This document shows, piece after piece, positions 51,743-60,579 of a DNA stretch of 64,000 nucleotides (position 1 is the stretch's first letter; each line of letters starts with the position of its first letter). Both the position numbers and the translations under genes were made by a program. The notes beneath the pieces are model-generated. The model saw only the letters and a list, made by a program, of their open reading frames with translations, was not told where the DNA came from and ran no database searches. Source of the stretch: Alphaproteobacteria bacterium (lineage in GTDB: Bacteria; Pseudomonadota; Alphaproteobacteria; CACIAM-22H2); contig JAFKFM010000016.1 in the NCBI GenBank assembly GCA_017308135.1, positions 1-64,000 on the forward strand, given 5' to 3'.

Positions 51743-52386
51743 GCGCCTTTGGCGTGATGGTAGACGTGCCACAGGAACAAGGCGCCGGCCGAACGATGCG
51801 GCCGCCACGCCTCGCCCAATTTGCGCAAACGCTTCTCGTCGGGCCGCGTGCGCAGCTTCTTCAAAATCCGCATCGCTTCCTGCAAAGCGAGGTCGTTGCC
51901 CGGCCAAATATCGGGCCGGCGCATCGCGAAAAGCAGATAGATCTCCGCACTCCAGCGGCCGAGGCCCTTCAATTTAGTGATCGTCGCGATCGCGGCTTCG
52001 TCTTCGGCCGCGTGCAGATCGTCGAAATTGAGCGTGCCCGACACGACCGCCTCGGCGAGGCCGCGGATATACGACGCCTTCTGCCGCGACAGGCCCATCG
52101 TCCGCAGCCCGTCGTCCGGCGTTTCGATGACGCGGATCGGCTCCATGGCACCGAGCCCCGCTTCGAGCTTGTTCCAAATCCCCGTCGCGGCCGCGACCGA
52201 GACCTGCTGCGCCACGATCGCGCGCGCGAAGCCGACGAAGCCGATCGGCCGCGCGCGCGGCTTCGGGTAGCCGATGCGCGGCAGCCATTCGGCGACATGC
52301 GGATCGAGGACGGCGAGCTGGTCGATGCCCCGGCGCAGATCGCGCCGCGCCTTTGCTTCCGAGACGGTTTGTAGCTGCGGGGGCAT
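51739..52386 (-). CDS. DNA-3-methyladenine glycosylase (AlkA/HhH-GPD family)
   Basis: This 215-residue DNA repair enzyme has a helix-hairpin-helix (LKGLGRWSAEI, residues 139-149) followed by the catalytic aspartate D165 (WPGNDLALQ). It removes alkylated bases from DNA. It lacks the N-terminal domain of E. coli AlkA and resembles the compact form found in many bacteria. Confidence 0.9.
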   Translation of the reverse strand: MPPQLQTVSEAKARRDLRRGIDQLAVLDPHVAEWLPRIGYPKPRARPIGFVGFARAIVAQQVSVAAATGIWNKLEAGLGAMEPIRVIETPDDGLRTMGLSRQKASYIRGLAEAVVSGTLNFDDLHAAEDEAAIATITKLKGLGRWSAEIYLLFAMRRPDIWPGNDLALQEAMRILKKLRTRPDEKRLRKLGEAWRPHRSAGALFLWHVYHHAKGA

Positions 52387-52398
52387 AGCGGCCGGGCG

Positions 52399-53514
52399 TC
52401 AGGCGTGCGTGTGGCTCAACGTATCGGTCAGCGTCGTCAAACGCGCCAGCAGATAATCCGCCGTTTCCGGATCGGCGTCGTCGACCTTGGTCAACACGCG
52501 CTCGATCATCTTGCGGCGGAAGCGTTCGCGGTCGGCGGGGCCGCCGTCATATTGCGTTTCCAGCGCCACTTCGAGGGCCGCCTTCACCGCCGGATACAAC
52601 GCCGGCGGCATATAGGCGCGCTCGTAGATGTATTTGAGGCCGCCGGCCGGATCGTAGATCAGCTGGCGCGCGCGCTCGATCGGGAAATCCGCGCGCAAGG
52701 CAAGGCCGCGCTCGAACAGGAACAGATCGCCCATGCAGAGCGCGCGAATGACGATGCCGGGATCGAGACGGCCCGTGGAATGGAGTTGGGCGGCCAACGC
52801 GGCGACGTCCTGCTCGCCCGATTCCAGCGACGTGCCGACGGTCGCGATTTCGCGCGCACTGGCGGCGAGGCTGGCGGCGAGATCGGGCGAGACGTCGTCG
52901 CGCGCGATCAGCTTTTCCTTGATGGATTCGGACGCGAGCGCGTAGAGCTTTTCGAGAGCCTTCACCGGCAGCTTGCGCCGCAAGACAAGCTTTTCCTGCA
53001 CCAGCTTCGCTTTGCCGTGCTTGTCGACCAAACGCTCCGCCGTCGCGTCGGACAACGCCGCTCCGTCGTTGCCCGCGAGCGTCGCCGCGACGCGCGACGT
53101 GCCTTCGTCGACCAGCGTGCGCGCGACCGCGTCGGACACGGTCTTGCGACCGGCGATCGCGACCTGCTTTTCCTCCGATTGCGATTTCACGATCTCGACG
53201 AGTTCGGCATCGGAGAAGGCGAGCGATTCGCGCAGCAGCGGCAGCGCGACATCGTCGATATCCTTGGCGAGGGCGAGGCCCAAACCTTGCGGCAATTGCG
53301 GCGCGCTGCGCAGATGCTGGGCGAGCGCCTGGCGCACCGTCGCCATCGCGTCCTGCGCCATCAGCATCAGCACGCTTTCGGCTTCCGCGCGTTCGGTCGC
53401 CGACAAGCCGGTGTCGGAATAGACGGCGGCGACTTTCGCCGCCATCTCGGCACGCGCCGCGGCGGAATGGTCGTCCGCCAGTCGCGCAATGTCGGCTGGG
53501 GTGAGCTTGGCCAT
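52399..53514 (-). CDS. DUF2336 domain-containing protein
   Basis: This 371-residue protein is helical and repetitive, resembling HEAT-like repeat modules, and matches the DUF2336 family common in alphaproteobacteria. Conserved features include AVAR…LVDEGTSRVAATLAGNDGAALSD and LHSTGRLDPGIVIRALCMGDLFLFERGLA. The function is unknown. The ATG at 53514 is preferred over an upstream start because the extension lacks family similarity and a clear ribosome-binding site. Confidence 0.8.
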   Translation of the reverse strand: MAKLTPADIARLADDHSAAARAEMAAKVAAVYSDTGLSATERAEAESVLMLMAQDAMATVRQALAQHLRSAPQLPQGLGLALAKDIDDVALPLLRESLAFSDAELVEIVKSQSEEKQVAIAGRKTVSDAVARTLVDEGTSRVAATLAGNDGAALSDATAERLVDKHGKAKLVQEKLVLRRKLPVKALEKLYALASESIKEKLIARDDVSPDLAASLAASAREIATVGTSLESGEQDVAALAAQLHSTGRLDPGIVIRALCMGDLFLFERGLALRADFPIERARQLIYDPAGGLKYIYERAYMPPALYPAVKAALEVALETQYDGGPADRERFRRKMIERVLTKVDDADPETADYLLARLTTLTDTLSHTHA

Positions 53515-53682
53515 GCCGCTATTCTCCGCTCGCCGTAGGGTGAGGGGCAAGACGCGAATGAGTCGCGCCGGCAAATCCCGTCACATGAGCATTCTGCATC
53601 GTTACCCCGATCTTTCGCAACCGTTTGACGGCCCTAAGCCCCCGCCCGTACAACGATCCCGGTCATACGGGAGAATCGCGCG

Positions 53683-56523
53683 ATGGATGGGGGCGAACGG
53701 GTCGAACTGTCGAGGCCCGTGGGCGACACGGTCAAGGCGACCACCTGCTATATGTGCGCCTGCCGTTGCGGGATCAAAGTTCATCTCAAAAACGGCCAAA
53801 TCCGTTACATCGAGGGCAACAAGGACCACCCGGTGAATCGCGGCGTGTTGTGCGCCAAGGGTTCGGCCGGGATCATGAACCATTACAGCCCCGCACGGCT
53901 GAGGAAGCCCTTAAAGCGCGTCGGCGAACGCGGCGCGGGCGATTTCGTCGAGATCGAGTGGGATGAAGCGCTGGGGATGCTGACCGATCGCTTGGCCCAT
54001 ATCCGCGCCACCGATCCCAAGAAGCTCGCCTTCTTCACCGGCCGCGACCAAAGCCAGTCTTTGACCGGCTGGTGGGCCAATCAGTTCGGCACCCCCAATT
54101 TTGCGGCGCATGGCGGCTTCTGTTCGGTCAACATGGCCGCCGCCGGGCTTTACACGATCGGCGGTTCGTTCTGGGAGTTCGGCGAGCCCGATTGGGACCA
54201 TGCCGAGTACTTCCTTATGTTCGGCGTGGCCGAAGATCACGATTCCAATCCGATCAAGGCAGGCATCGCCAAGCTGAAGGCGCGCGGCGCCAAATTCGTG
54301 TCGGTCAATCCGGTCAAGACCGGCTATCAGGCCGTGGCCGACGAATGGATCGGCATCGCCCCCGGCACCGACGGCTTGCTCGTCATGGCCCTCATCCATG
54401 AACTTCTCAAAGCCGACAAGATCGATCTCGAATTTTTGGTGAAATACACCAACGCGCCGTGGCTGGTGCGTGAGCACGACGGCTTGTTCGCGCGCGACGC
54501 GGCGGGCAACCCGCGGTGCTGGGATTCGCGCACGAAGGCGCCCGCGAGCGCGCTTTCGGTCGACGTGCAGCCCGCCTTGGTCGGCGAATTCACGTTGGCC
54601 GACGGCACGAAGGCCACGCCGGCGTTCGAGCTGATGGCGCGGCGATACTTGTCGCCTGATTACGCGCCCGAAGCGGTTGCGGCGCAATGCGGCGTGTCCG
54701 CCGACACGATCAAGCGCATCGCTGCGGAACTGGCGCATGCGGCATTCGAAAAGCAGATCACGCTCGATCAGCCTTGGACCGATTGGGCCGGGCGCCGGCA
54801 CGAGAAGACCGTCGGCCGCCCGGTGTCGATGCATGCGATGCGCGGCATCTCCGCCCATTCCAACGGCTTCCAGACCTGCCGTGCGATCCATGTGTTGCAG
54901 ATCCTGCTCGGCGCCATCGATGGGCCGGGGGCGTGGCGCTATAAATCGCCCTTCCCGCGCCCCTGCCCGCCGGGGCCCAAGCCCACCGGCAAGCCCGAGC
55001 AAGTCGCCCCCAACAAGCCGATGGGTGGCATGCCGCTCGGCTTCACGCTGGGACCGGAAGATCTGCTGCTCGACCGCGACGGCAAGCCGATGCGCATCGA
55101 CAAGGCGTATTCCTGGGAATCGCCGATCGCAGCACACGGCCTGATGCATATGGTGATCGCCAATGCCTGGGCGGGCGATCCCTACGAGATCGACACGCTG
55201 TTCATGTACATGGCGAACATGGCGTGGAACTCGTCGATGAATTCGTCGGGCACGATGCGCATGTTGACCGACAAGAAGGAAGACGGTTCCTATCGCATCC
55301 CCTTCATCGTCTATGCGGATGCGTATGCCAGCGAGACGGTCGCCTATGCCGATCTCGTCCTGCCCGACACGACGTATCTCGAACGCTGGGATTGCATCTC
55401 GCTGCTCGACCGACCGATCGGCTCGCCGGAAGGGCCGGGCGACGCGATCCGCCAGCCGGTGGTGAAACCCGATCGCGACGTGCGCCCCTTCCAAGATGTG
55501 CTGATCGATCTGGGCGCGCGCCTCAAGCTGCCAGGCTTCACCGAAGCCGACGGCACGCCGAAATTCCCCGGCGGCTATGCCGATTACATCGTCAATCATC
55601 AGCGCAAACCCGGCGTGGGGCCGCTCGCGGGATTCCGGGGTGCGGATGGTTCCAAGTCGGGTGTGGGCGAGCCCAATCCCGATCAGTTGCAGCGCTATAT
55701 CGACAATGGCGCGTTCTGGCGCCATCACTTGGAACCCGATCAGCTTTATTACAAGCATGCGAACAAGGGCTATCTCGATGCGGCCGTGAAGCTCGGCCTG
55801 ATCGACAAGCCCGATCAGATCGTCATGCAGATCTATTCCGAGCCGTTGCAGCGTTTCCGCAATGCGGCGCGTGGGCTTGGCCCCGTGCCCTGCCCGCCCG
55901 AGCATCGCGCGCGCATCGAAGCCTATTGCGACCCGCTACCCTTCTGGTATGCGCCCTTCGAAGGCGAGCGCGTGGCGAAAGATCAATTCCCGCTGCATGC
56001 GATCACGCAGCGCCCGATGCCGATGTACCATTCCTGGGGCTCGCAGAACGCCTGGCTGCGCCAGATCATCAGCGAGAACCGGCTCTACGTGCATCGCGAA
56101 ACGGCGAAGGCGCACGGGCTTGAGGATGGCGACTGGGCGTGGATCGTGTCGCATCACGGCCGCGTGAAGGGCCAGATCAAGACGATGGAGGGTGTGAACC
56201 CGCTCACCGTCTGGACCTGGAACGCGATCGGCAAACGCAAGGGGGCCTGGAACCTTTCCGAAGATTCGCGCGAAGCCAATAAGGGCTTCCTGCTGAACCA
56301 CGCGATCTCGGAACTTCTGCCCGCCAAAGACGGCGAAGGCCGCGTGTCGAATTCCGATCCGATCACCGGCCAAGCCGCCTGGTTTGATCTGCGCGTGCGC
56401 CTGGAAAAAGCCGATCCAGTCGAAGCGGGCGTCACGTCGCCCTTGCACCCCACGCTGGGAACACCGCCCAATATGCCCGCCCGCCCCGACATTTTGCGCT
56501 ACGGCAAGGAATTCCGCCGATGA
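53683..56523 (+). CDS. soeA: Sulfite dehydrogenase (quinone) molybdopterin subunit, SoeA-like
   Basis: This 946-residue molybdopterin oxidoreductase has an N-terminal [4Fe-4S] motif (C22, C25, C29, C57) and a probable molybdenum-ligand cysteine C147 in AAHGGFCSVN. It has no twin-arginine signal, so the enzyme should be cytoplasmic, as in SoeABC sulfite dehydrogenases, unlike the exported DMSO and polysulfide reductases. The two following genes encode the iron-sulfur and membrane-anchor subunits of the same complex. The ATG at 53683 has CGGGAGAA upstream. A thiosulfate or polysulfide reductase cannot be fully excluded by sequence reading alone. Confidence 0.78.
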   Translation: MDGGERVELSRPVGDTVKATTCYMCACRCGIKVHLKNGQIRYIEGNKDHPVNRGVLCAKGSAGIMNHYSPARLRKPLKRVGERGAGDFVEIEWDEALGMLTDRLAHIRATDPKKLAFFTGRDQSQSLTGWWANQFGTPNFAAHGGFCSVNMAAAGLYTIGGSFWEFGEPDWDHAEYFLMFGVAEDHDSNPIKAGIAKLKARGAKFVSVNPVKTGYQAVADEWIGIAPGTDGLLVMALIHELLKADKIDLEFLVKYTNAPWLVREHDGLFARDAAGNPRCWDSRTKAPASALSVDVQPALVGEFTLADGTKATPAFELMARRYLSPDYAPEAVAAQCGVSADTIKRIAAELAHAAFEKQITLDQPWTDWAGRRHEKTVGRPVSMHAMRGISAHSNGFQTCRAIHVLQILLGAIDGPGAWRYKSPFPRPCPPGPKPTGKPEQVAPNKPMGGMPLGFTLGPEDLLLDRDGKPMRIDKAYSWESPIAAHGLMHMVIANAWAGDPYEIDTLFMYMANMAWNSSMNSSGTMRMLTDKKEDGSYRIPFIVYADAYASETVAYADLVLPDTTYLERWDCISLLDRPIGSPEGPGDAIRQPVVKPDRDVRPFQDVLIDLGARLKLPGFTEADGTPKFPGGYADYIVNHQRKPGVGPLAGFRGADGSKSGVGEPNPDQLQRYIDNGAFWRHHLEPDQLYYKHANKGYLDAAVKLGLIDKPDQIVMQIYSEPLQRFRNAARGLGPVPCPPEHRARIEAYCDPLPFWYAPFEGERVAKDQFPLHAITQRPMPMYHSWGSQNAWLRQIISENRLYVHRETAKAHGLEDGDWAWIVSHHGRVKGQIKTMEGVNPLTVWTWNAIGKRKGAWNLSEDSREANKGFLLNHAISELLPAKDGEGRVSNSDPITGQAAWFDLRVRLEKADPVEAGVTSPLHPTLGTPPNMPARPDILRYGKEFRR

Positions 56524-57251
56524 CCGCCTATACGCAAACCTCGAAGCGCTTGGGGCTCGTCATCGACCTTGATACTTGCGTGGGCTGTCACGCCTGCGCG
56601 GTGAATTGCAAGGAATGGAACACCGGCGGCCATTCGGCCCCGCTGCCCGATCGCGAGCCTTACGGCGCCGATCCCGCGGGCGTGTGGTTCAACCGCATCC
56701 ATACCTTCGAGGCGGGTGAAGGCGAGACGAGCCGCACCGTCCATTTCCCGAAATCCTGCCTGCATTGCGCCGAGCCGCTCTGCGTCACCGTCTGCCCGAC
56801 GGGTGCGAGCTATAAGCGTACCGAAGACGGCATCGTGCTGGTCAACGCCGATACCTGCATCGGCTGCAAGCTGTGCTCCTGGGCGTGCCCCTATGGCGCG
56901 CGCGAGTTCGACGACGATGACGGCGTGATGAAGAAATGCACGCTGTGCGTCGACAAGATCTATAACGAAACGCTGCCCGAGGCCGAACGCGTGCCCGCTT
57001 GCGTATCGACCTGCCCCGCCTCGGCGCGGCATTTCGGCGATCTGGGCGATCCTGACTCGGCCGTGTCGCAACTCGTCGCCGAACGCGGCGGCTACGAATT
57101 GATGCCCGAAATGGGCTACGCGCCGACCAATCGCTATCTGCCGCCGCGCGCGGCCAAGACCGCGAAGACCTGCGCCTCCCTCGAAACCAAAGTCGATCCG
57201 AACGCGCTGCACCCCGTGCTGCGCTGGGTCGACAAATTCCTGTCGCGCTGA
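56520..57251 (+). CDS. soeB: Iron-sulfur subunit of sulfite dehydrogenase, SoeB-like
   Basis: This 243-residue protein has four ferredoxin-type cysteine clusters: DTCVGCHACAVNCKEWN, KSCLHCAEPLCVTVCPTGA, DTCIGCKLCSWACPYGA and KKCTLCVDKI with CVSTCPASA. They would hold four [4Fe-4S] clusters carrying electrons from the molybdenum site to the membrane subunit. The ATG overlaps the soeA stop by four bases. Confidence 0.85.
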   Translation: MTAYTQTSKRLGLVIDLDTCVGCHACAVNCKEWNTGGHSAPLPDREPYGADPAGVWFNRIHTFEAGEGETSRTVHFPKSCLHCAEPLCVTVCPTGASYKRTEDGIVLVNADTCIGCKLCSWACPYGAREFDDDDGVMKKCTLCVDKIYNETLPEAERVPACVSTCPASARHFGDLGDPDSAVSQLVAERGGYELMPEMGYAPTNRYLPPRAAKTAKTCASLETKVDPNALHPVLRWVDKFLSR

Positions 57252-57253
57252 AC

Positions 57254-58201
57254 ATGCACCCCGCTCTTTCCGTCATCGTTTTCACGACCGCGTCGGGTGC
57301 GGGCTACGGCCTGCTCGCGTTGATCGGCCTGTTCAACGCGCTGGGCCTGATCCCGGCCGCGTCGTGGTTCGGCTTCTGGTCGCTGGGCTTGGCGTTGATC
57401 CTGATCGCGGGCGGTTTGCTGACCTCGACCGCGCATCTGGGCCATCCCGAACGCGCATGGCGCGCGGTCACGCAAGTTCGTACCTCGTGGCTCAGCCGCG
57501 AAGGGGTGGCGGCGCTGCTGACCTTCCTGCCCTTCGGCGCGTTCGGCATCGCCTGGGTGTTCTTCGCCAAGACCGAAGGCGTGTGGGCGCTGCCGGGTCT
57601 GATCGCGACGTTCGGATCGGCGATCACCGTGTTCACCACCGCAATGATCTACCGTTCGCTGAAGCCGATCCATCAATGGCACAACAAACACACCGTGCCG
57701 GTTTACTTGGCGCTGGCATTGGCGACGGGGGCGGTGCTGCTCAACGCGCTCGTGCTGCTCTGGGGCCATCCGCAGAAGATCGTCGGTGTCGTCGCGATCC
57801 TGGCGCTGCTGCTCGGCTATTGGGCCAAGCGCCGCTACTGGCATTTCATCGACACGACGAAATCCGCCTCGACGCCCGAAAGCGCCACGGGGCTCGGCGC
57901 GCGCGGCAAGGTGCGTTTGTTCGAAGCGCCGCATCAGGCCGACAATTATCTGATGCGCGAGATGGGCTTCCAGGTCGCGCGCAAGCATGCCGCGAAGCTG
58001 CGCAATATCGCGGTGCAGACGCTGTTCGTCGGCCCGCTGATTCTAACGGTGCTGGCTTTGGTGCTGCCCGGCCCCGCCGCCGCACTCGCCGCATTGTTGG
58101 CGGCGGCGAGTGCGACATTGGGGGTGGGCGTGGAGCGCTGGCTGTTCTTCGCCCAAGCGAAGCACAGCGTGACGCTCTATTACGGCGCGACCGAATTTTA
58201 G
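57254..58201 (+). CDS. soeC: Membrane anchor subunit of sulfite dehydrogenase, SoeC-like (DmsC family)
   Basis: This 315-residue protein has eight hydrophobic helices, matching the DmsC/NrfD-like anchors that pass electrons to quinone. It shows STAHLGHPERAWRAVTQVRTSWLSREG near residue 58, typical of DmsC-like anchors, and YWAKRRYWHFID in a loop. It starts two bases after soeB. Its stop interlocks with the RraA-like gene on the other strand. Confidence 0.85.
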   Translation: MHPALSVIVFTTASGAGYGLLALIGLFNALGLIPAASWFGFWSLGLALILIAGGLLTSTAHLGHPERAWRAVTQVRTSWLSREGVAALLTFLPFGAFGIAWVFFAKTEGVWALPGLIATFGSAITVFTTAMIYRSLKPIHQWHNKHTVPVYLALALATGAVLLNALVLLWGHPQKIVGVVAILALLLGYWAKRRYWHFIDTTKSASTPESATGLGARGKVRLFEAPHQADNYLMREMGFQVARKHAAKLRNIAVQTLFVGPLILTVLALVLPGPAAALAALLAAASATLGVGVERWLFFAQAKHSVTLYYGATEF

Positions 58202-58932
58202 CGGCGCTTTTTCTTCTTCTGCTCGGCGGCGAAGGCCGCGCTCATTTCCGCTTCCGGCGGATACAGGCCGAAGATCGACTGACCCTTCATCACGCGCTTT
58301 TCGACGAAGTTCTCGAACTCCGTCATGCGCGTGGCTTCCTCGGCGATCTCGTCGGCCAGATGCGCGGGGATCACCGCGACCGCTTCGCCGTCGCCCACGA
58401 TCACGTCGCGCGGATAGACGGCCACATCGCCGCAACCGATCGGATTGTCGATGTCGAGCGCGTGATGGCGCGTGAGGTTCGTCGGCGAGGACGGGCGGTT
58501 GGCGTAAGCCGGGAAGCCCAATTCGACGATCGCCGGCGTATCGCGGAAACCGCCATCGGTGACGACGCCGACCACACCGCGCTTCATCAGGCGCGTGACC
58601 AGGATATTGCCGGCCGACGCGGCCTGCGGATCCTTGCGCGAGTCGATTACGAACACGCAGCCCGGCGGGCATTGTTCGACCGCGACGCGCTGCGGATGCG
58701 TGCGGCCCGCGAAGCCGGAGATCACGTCCAGATCCTCGCGCGCGGGGATGTAGCGCAGCGTGAACGCCTCGCCCACCATGTTGGGGCGGCGCTTGCCGAC
58801 CGGGGCGACGGGAAACACGCCCTGCATGACGACGTTGCGGAAGCCCTTCTTCATCAGGGCGGTCGACAGGGTGGCGACGCTGACTTTCGACAGCGCGGCG
58901 CGCGTTTTCGCGGAAAGCGGTTTGTTGGCCAT
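58198..58932 (-). CDS. RraA-like family protein
   Basis: This 244-residue protein has the RraA/HMG-aldolase fold signature, with AGNILVTRLMKRGVVGVVTDGGFRD (R130 and D131 in the divalent-metal and substrate site) and NPIGCGDVAVYPRDVIVGDGEAV. Members act as 4-hydroxy-4-methyl-2-oxoglutarate/oxaloacetate aldolases or as regulators of RNase E. The longer N- and C-termini suggest the catabolic subgroup rather than true RraA. The C-terminus is a lysine/arginine-rich tail. A GTG nine bases upstream is an alternative start. Confidence 0.82.
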   Translation of the reverse strand: MANKPLSAKTRAALSKVSVATLSTALMKKGFRNVVMQGVFPVAPVGKRRPNMVGEAFTLRYIPAREDLDVISGFAGRTHPQRVAVEQCPPGCVFVIDSRKDPQAASAGNILVTRLMKRGVVGVVTDGGFRDTPAIVELGFPAYANRPSSPTNLTRHHALDIDNPIGCGDVAVYPRDVIVGDGEAVAVIPAHLADEIAEEATRMTEFENFVEKRVMKGQSIFGLYPPEAEMSAAFAAEQKKKKRR

Positions 58933-59068
58933 GTTCCTCACGCTGCCGCCGCAACAGCGCGGCGGCGTTTTTGATGTTGTGCGCCAGTCAGTAGCACAGG
59001 CTCGCGCAAACGACTAGCGCGGGCAATCTTTTCGACGCCGAAACAGTGCAACCGTTTGTCTTGGGTAA

Positions 59069-60565
59069 CTATGGCGCGTCGGCCATGCGCCGATGCACCG
59101 GGCACGGCGCCGATCCGTGCGCGAGACAAAACGTGCCGACGAATTTCGACATTTCGGCGGCCGCACTCGCTGCCCCCGCATTGACCGCGTCGAGGCGCGC
59201 GGCGGCCGCTTCCGCTTTGCGGCGCAACGCGGCTTCGTCGAACGTCAGCAACTTGCCGTCCGCCAGCACCGTACGGCCCGCGATCATCACCTTGTCGATC
59301 GAAGCGCCGGACTCGCCGAACACGGTCTGCGTCATCGGGTTGCGGAACGGCACGAAATTCGGCGCGTCGAGACGCAGGAACACGATATCGGCGGCGTAGC
59401 CGGGTGCGAGCTTACCGATCTTGTCGAAGCCCAGCAGCGCCGCCGAGCCTTCGGTCGCCAGCGCGAAGGCTTCGTCGGCCGACAGCCAGCGCTCAAAATC
59501 GGGCCCGCGCAGCCGCGACAGGAACGACGCAAGCCGCGTCGCTTCGAACATGTTCTGGCCGTCCGACGTATTCGTCGCGTCGGTGCCAATACCCACGCGC
59601 AAACCCGCATCGAGCATTTCGCGCACGGCGGCGACACCCGACCCCAAGCGCAAATTGCTGGGCGGGTTATGCGCGACCGCGCAGCCTTTGGCGGCGAGGC
59701 GCTTGATGTCGTCGGGCTCGAGCCAAATACCGTGCGCGCCGCTGAACTCGGGGCCGAGCACGCCGAGGCGATCGAGATGCTCGACCATCGTGCAGCCGTA
59801 ACGCGCGCGCGCCGCGACGGCTTGCGGCTTCGACTCGCAAAGATGGGTCTGGAAGCGCAACCCGGTGTCGCGCGCGAGCCGCGAGGCCGCAATCAGGAAT
59901 TCGTCGCTGGCATGCAGCGGAATGGTCGGCGCCACGCCGGGGCGCACCATCGCGCGATCATGCGGCCACGTCTCGATGGCCTTGCGCACGGTCGCGAGGC
60001 TGACCTCGAAGCCCTGCATCGCCATCGCGGCGGCTTTGGATTTATGCGGCTCGGGTATCGCATCGAGCAAAGCCGGGAACGCTTGGAACAGCGTGCGGTC
60101 GGCGAGCATGGGGGCGACGACCGCGCGCATGCCGGCATCGGCATAGGCTTGGCCCACCGCATGCGCGCCCTCGACCGAGGGGGCCGGAATTTCGACGAAC
60201 AAATCGAAGGCCGCCGTGCAGCCGCGCCTTATCGATTCAACCGCCGACAAGGCGGCCGAAATGTATTTGTCCTCCAACGTGCGCGAACCGTTGATGGCCC
60301 CGTTGCCGGTGAGGAACAGCTCCAGCGGCACGCGATCGGCGACCGCCCCGCGCCCCAGCCCGCCATGCGCATGGGTGTGGGAGTTGATAAGGCCGGGGAT
60401 CAGCAGCCGGTCGGACGCATCCAGCGTTTCAGCCGCGGGCGCGTCGATCTTGCCGATCTCGGCGATCGCGCCGTCGACGACCAGAATATCGGCGTGCGGC
60501 GCCTGTCCGGTTTTGGAATCGAGAACGCGCCCGCCGGTGATTTTCAGCGGGCGCGTTCCGGTCAT
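59069..60565 (-). CDS. Amidohydrolase family protein (ATZ/TRZ-like deaminase)
   Basis: This 498-residue metalloenzyme has the HxH metal motif SHTHAHGG (H63, H65), a histidine/glutamate site in QTHLCESKPQ, and the C-terminal metal aspartate in GIGTDATNTSDGQNMFEA. This layout is that of the ATZ/TRZ, guanine- and 8-oxoguanine-deaminase group. The substrate is unknown but is probably a nitrogen heterocycle. It is followed upstream by a substrate-binding protein 14 bases away, which may supply the same compound. Confidence 0.85.
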   Translation of the reverse strand: MTGTRPLKITGGRVLDSKTGQAPHADILVVDGAIAEIGKIDAPAAETLDASDRLLIPGLINSHTHAHGGLGRGAVADRVPLELFLTGNGAINGSRTLEDKYISAALSAVESIRRGCTAAFDLFVEIPAPSVEGAHAVGQAYADAGMRAVVAPMLADRTLFQAFPALLDAIPEPHKSKAAAMAMQGFEVSLATVRKAIETWPHDRAMVRPGVAPTIPLHASDEFLIAASRLARDTGLRFQTHLCESKPQAVAARARYGCTMVEHLDRLGVLGPEFSGAHGIWLEPDDIKRLAAKGCAVAHNPPSNLRLGSGVAAVREMLDAGLRVGIGTDATNTSDGQNMFEATRLASFLSRLRGPDFERWLSADEAFALATEGSAALLGFDKIGKLAPGYAADIVFLRLDAPNFVPFRNPMTQTVFGESGASIDKVMIAGRTVLADGKLLTFDEAALRRKAEAAAARLDAVNAGAASAAAEMSKFVGTFCLAHGSAPCPVHRRMADAP

Positions 60566-60579
60566 GCGACGATCCTCGG

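Noticed and set aside
53911..55905. Open frame of over 660 codons antisense to soeA.
   Set aside because: The sense frame has clear molybdopterin-enzyme motifs and a ribosome-binding site. The antisense product is low-complexity and resembles nothing.
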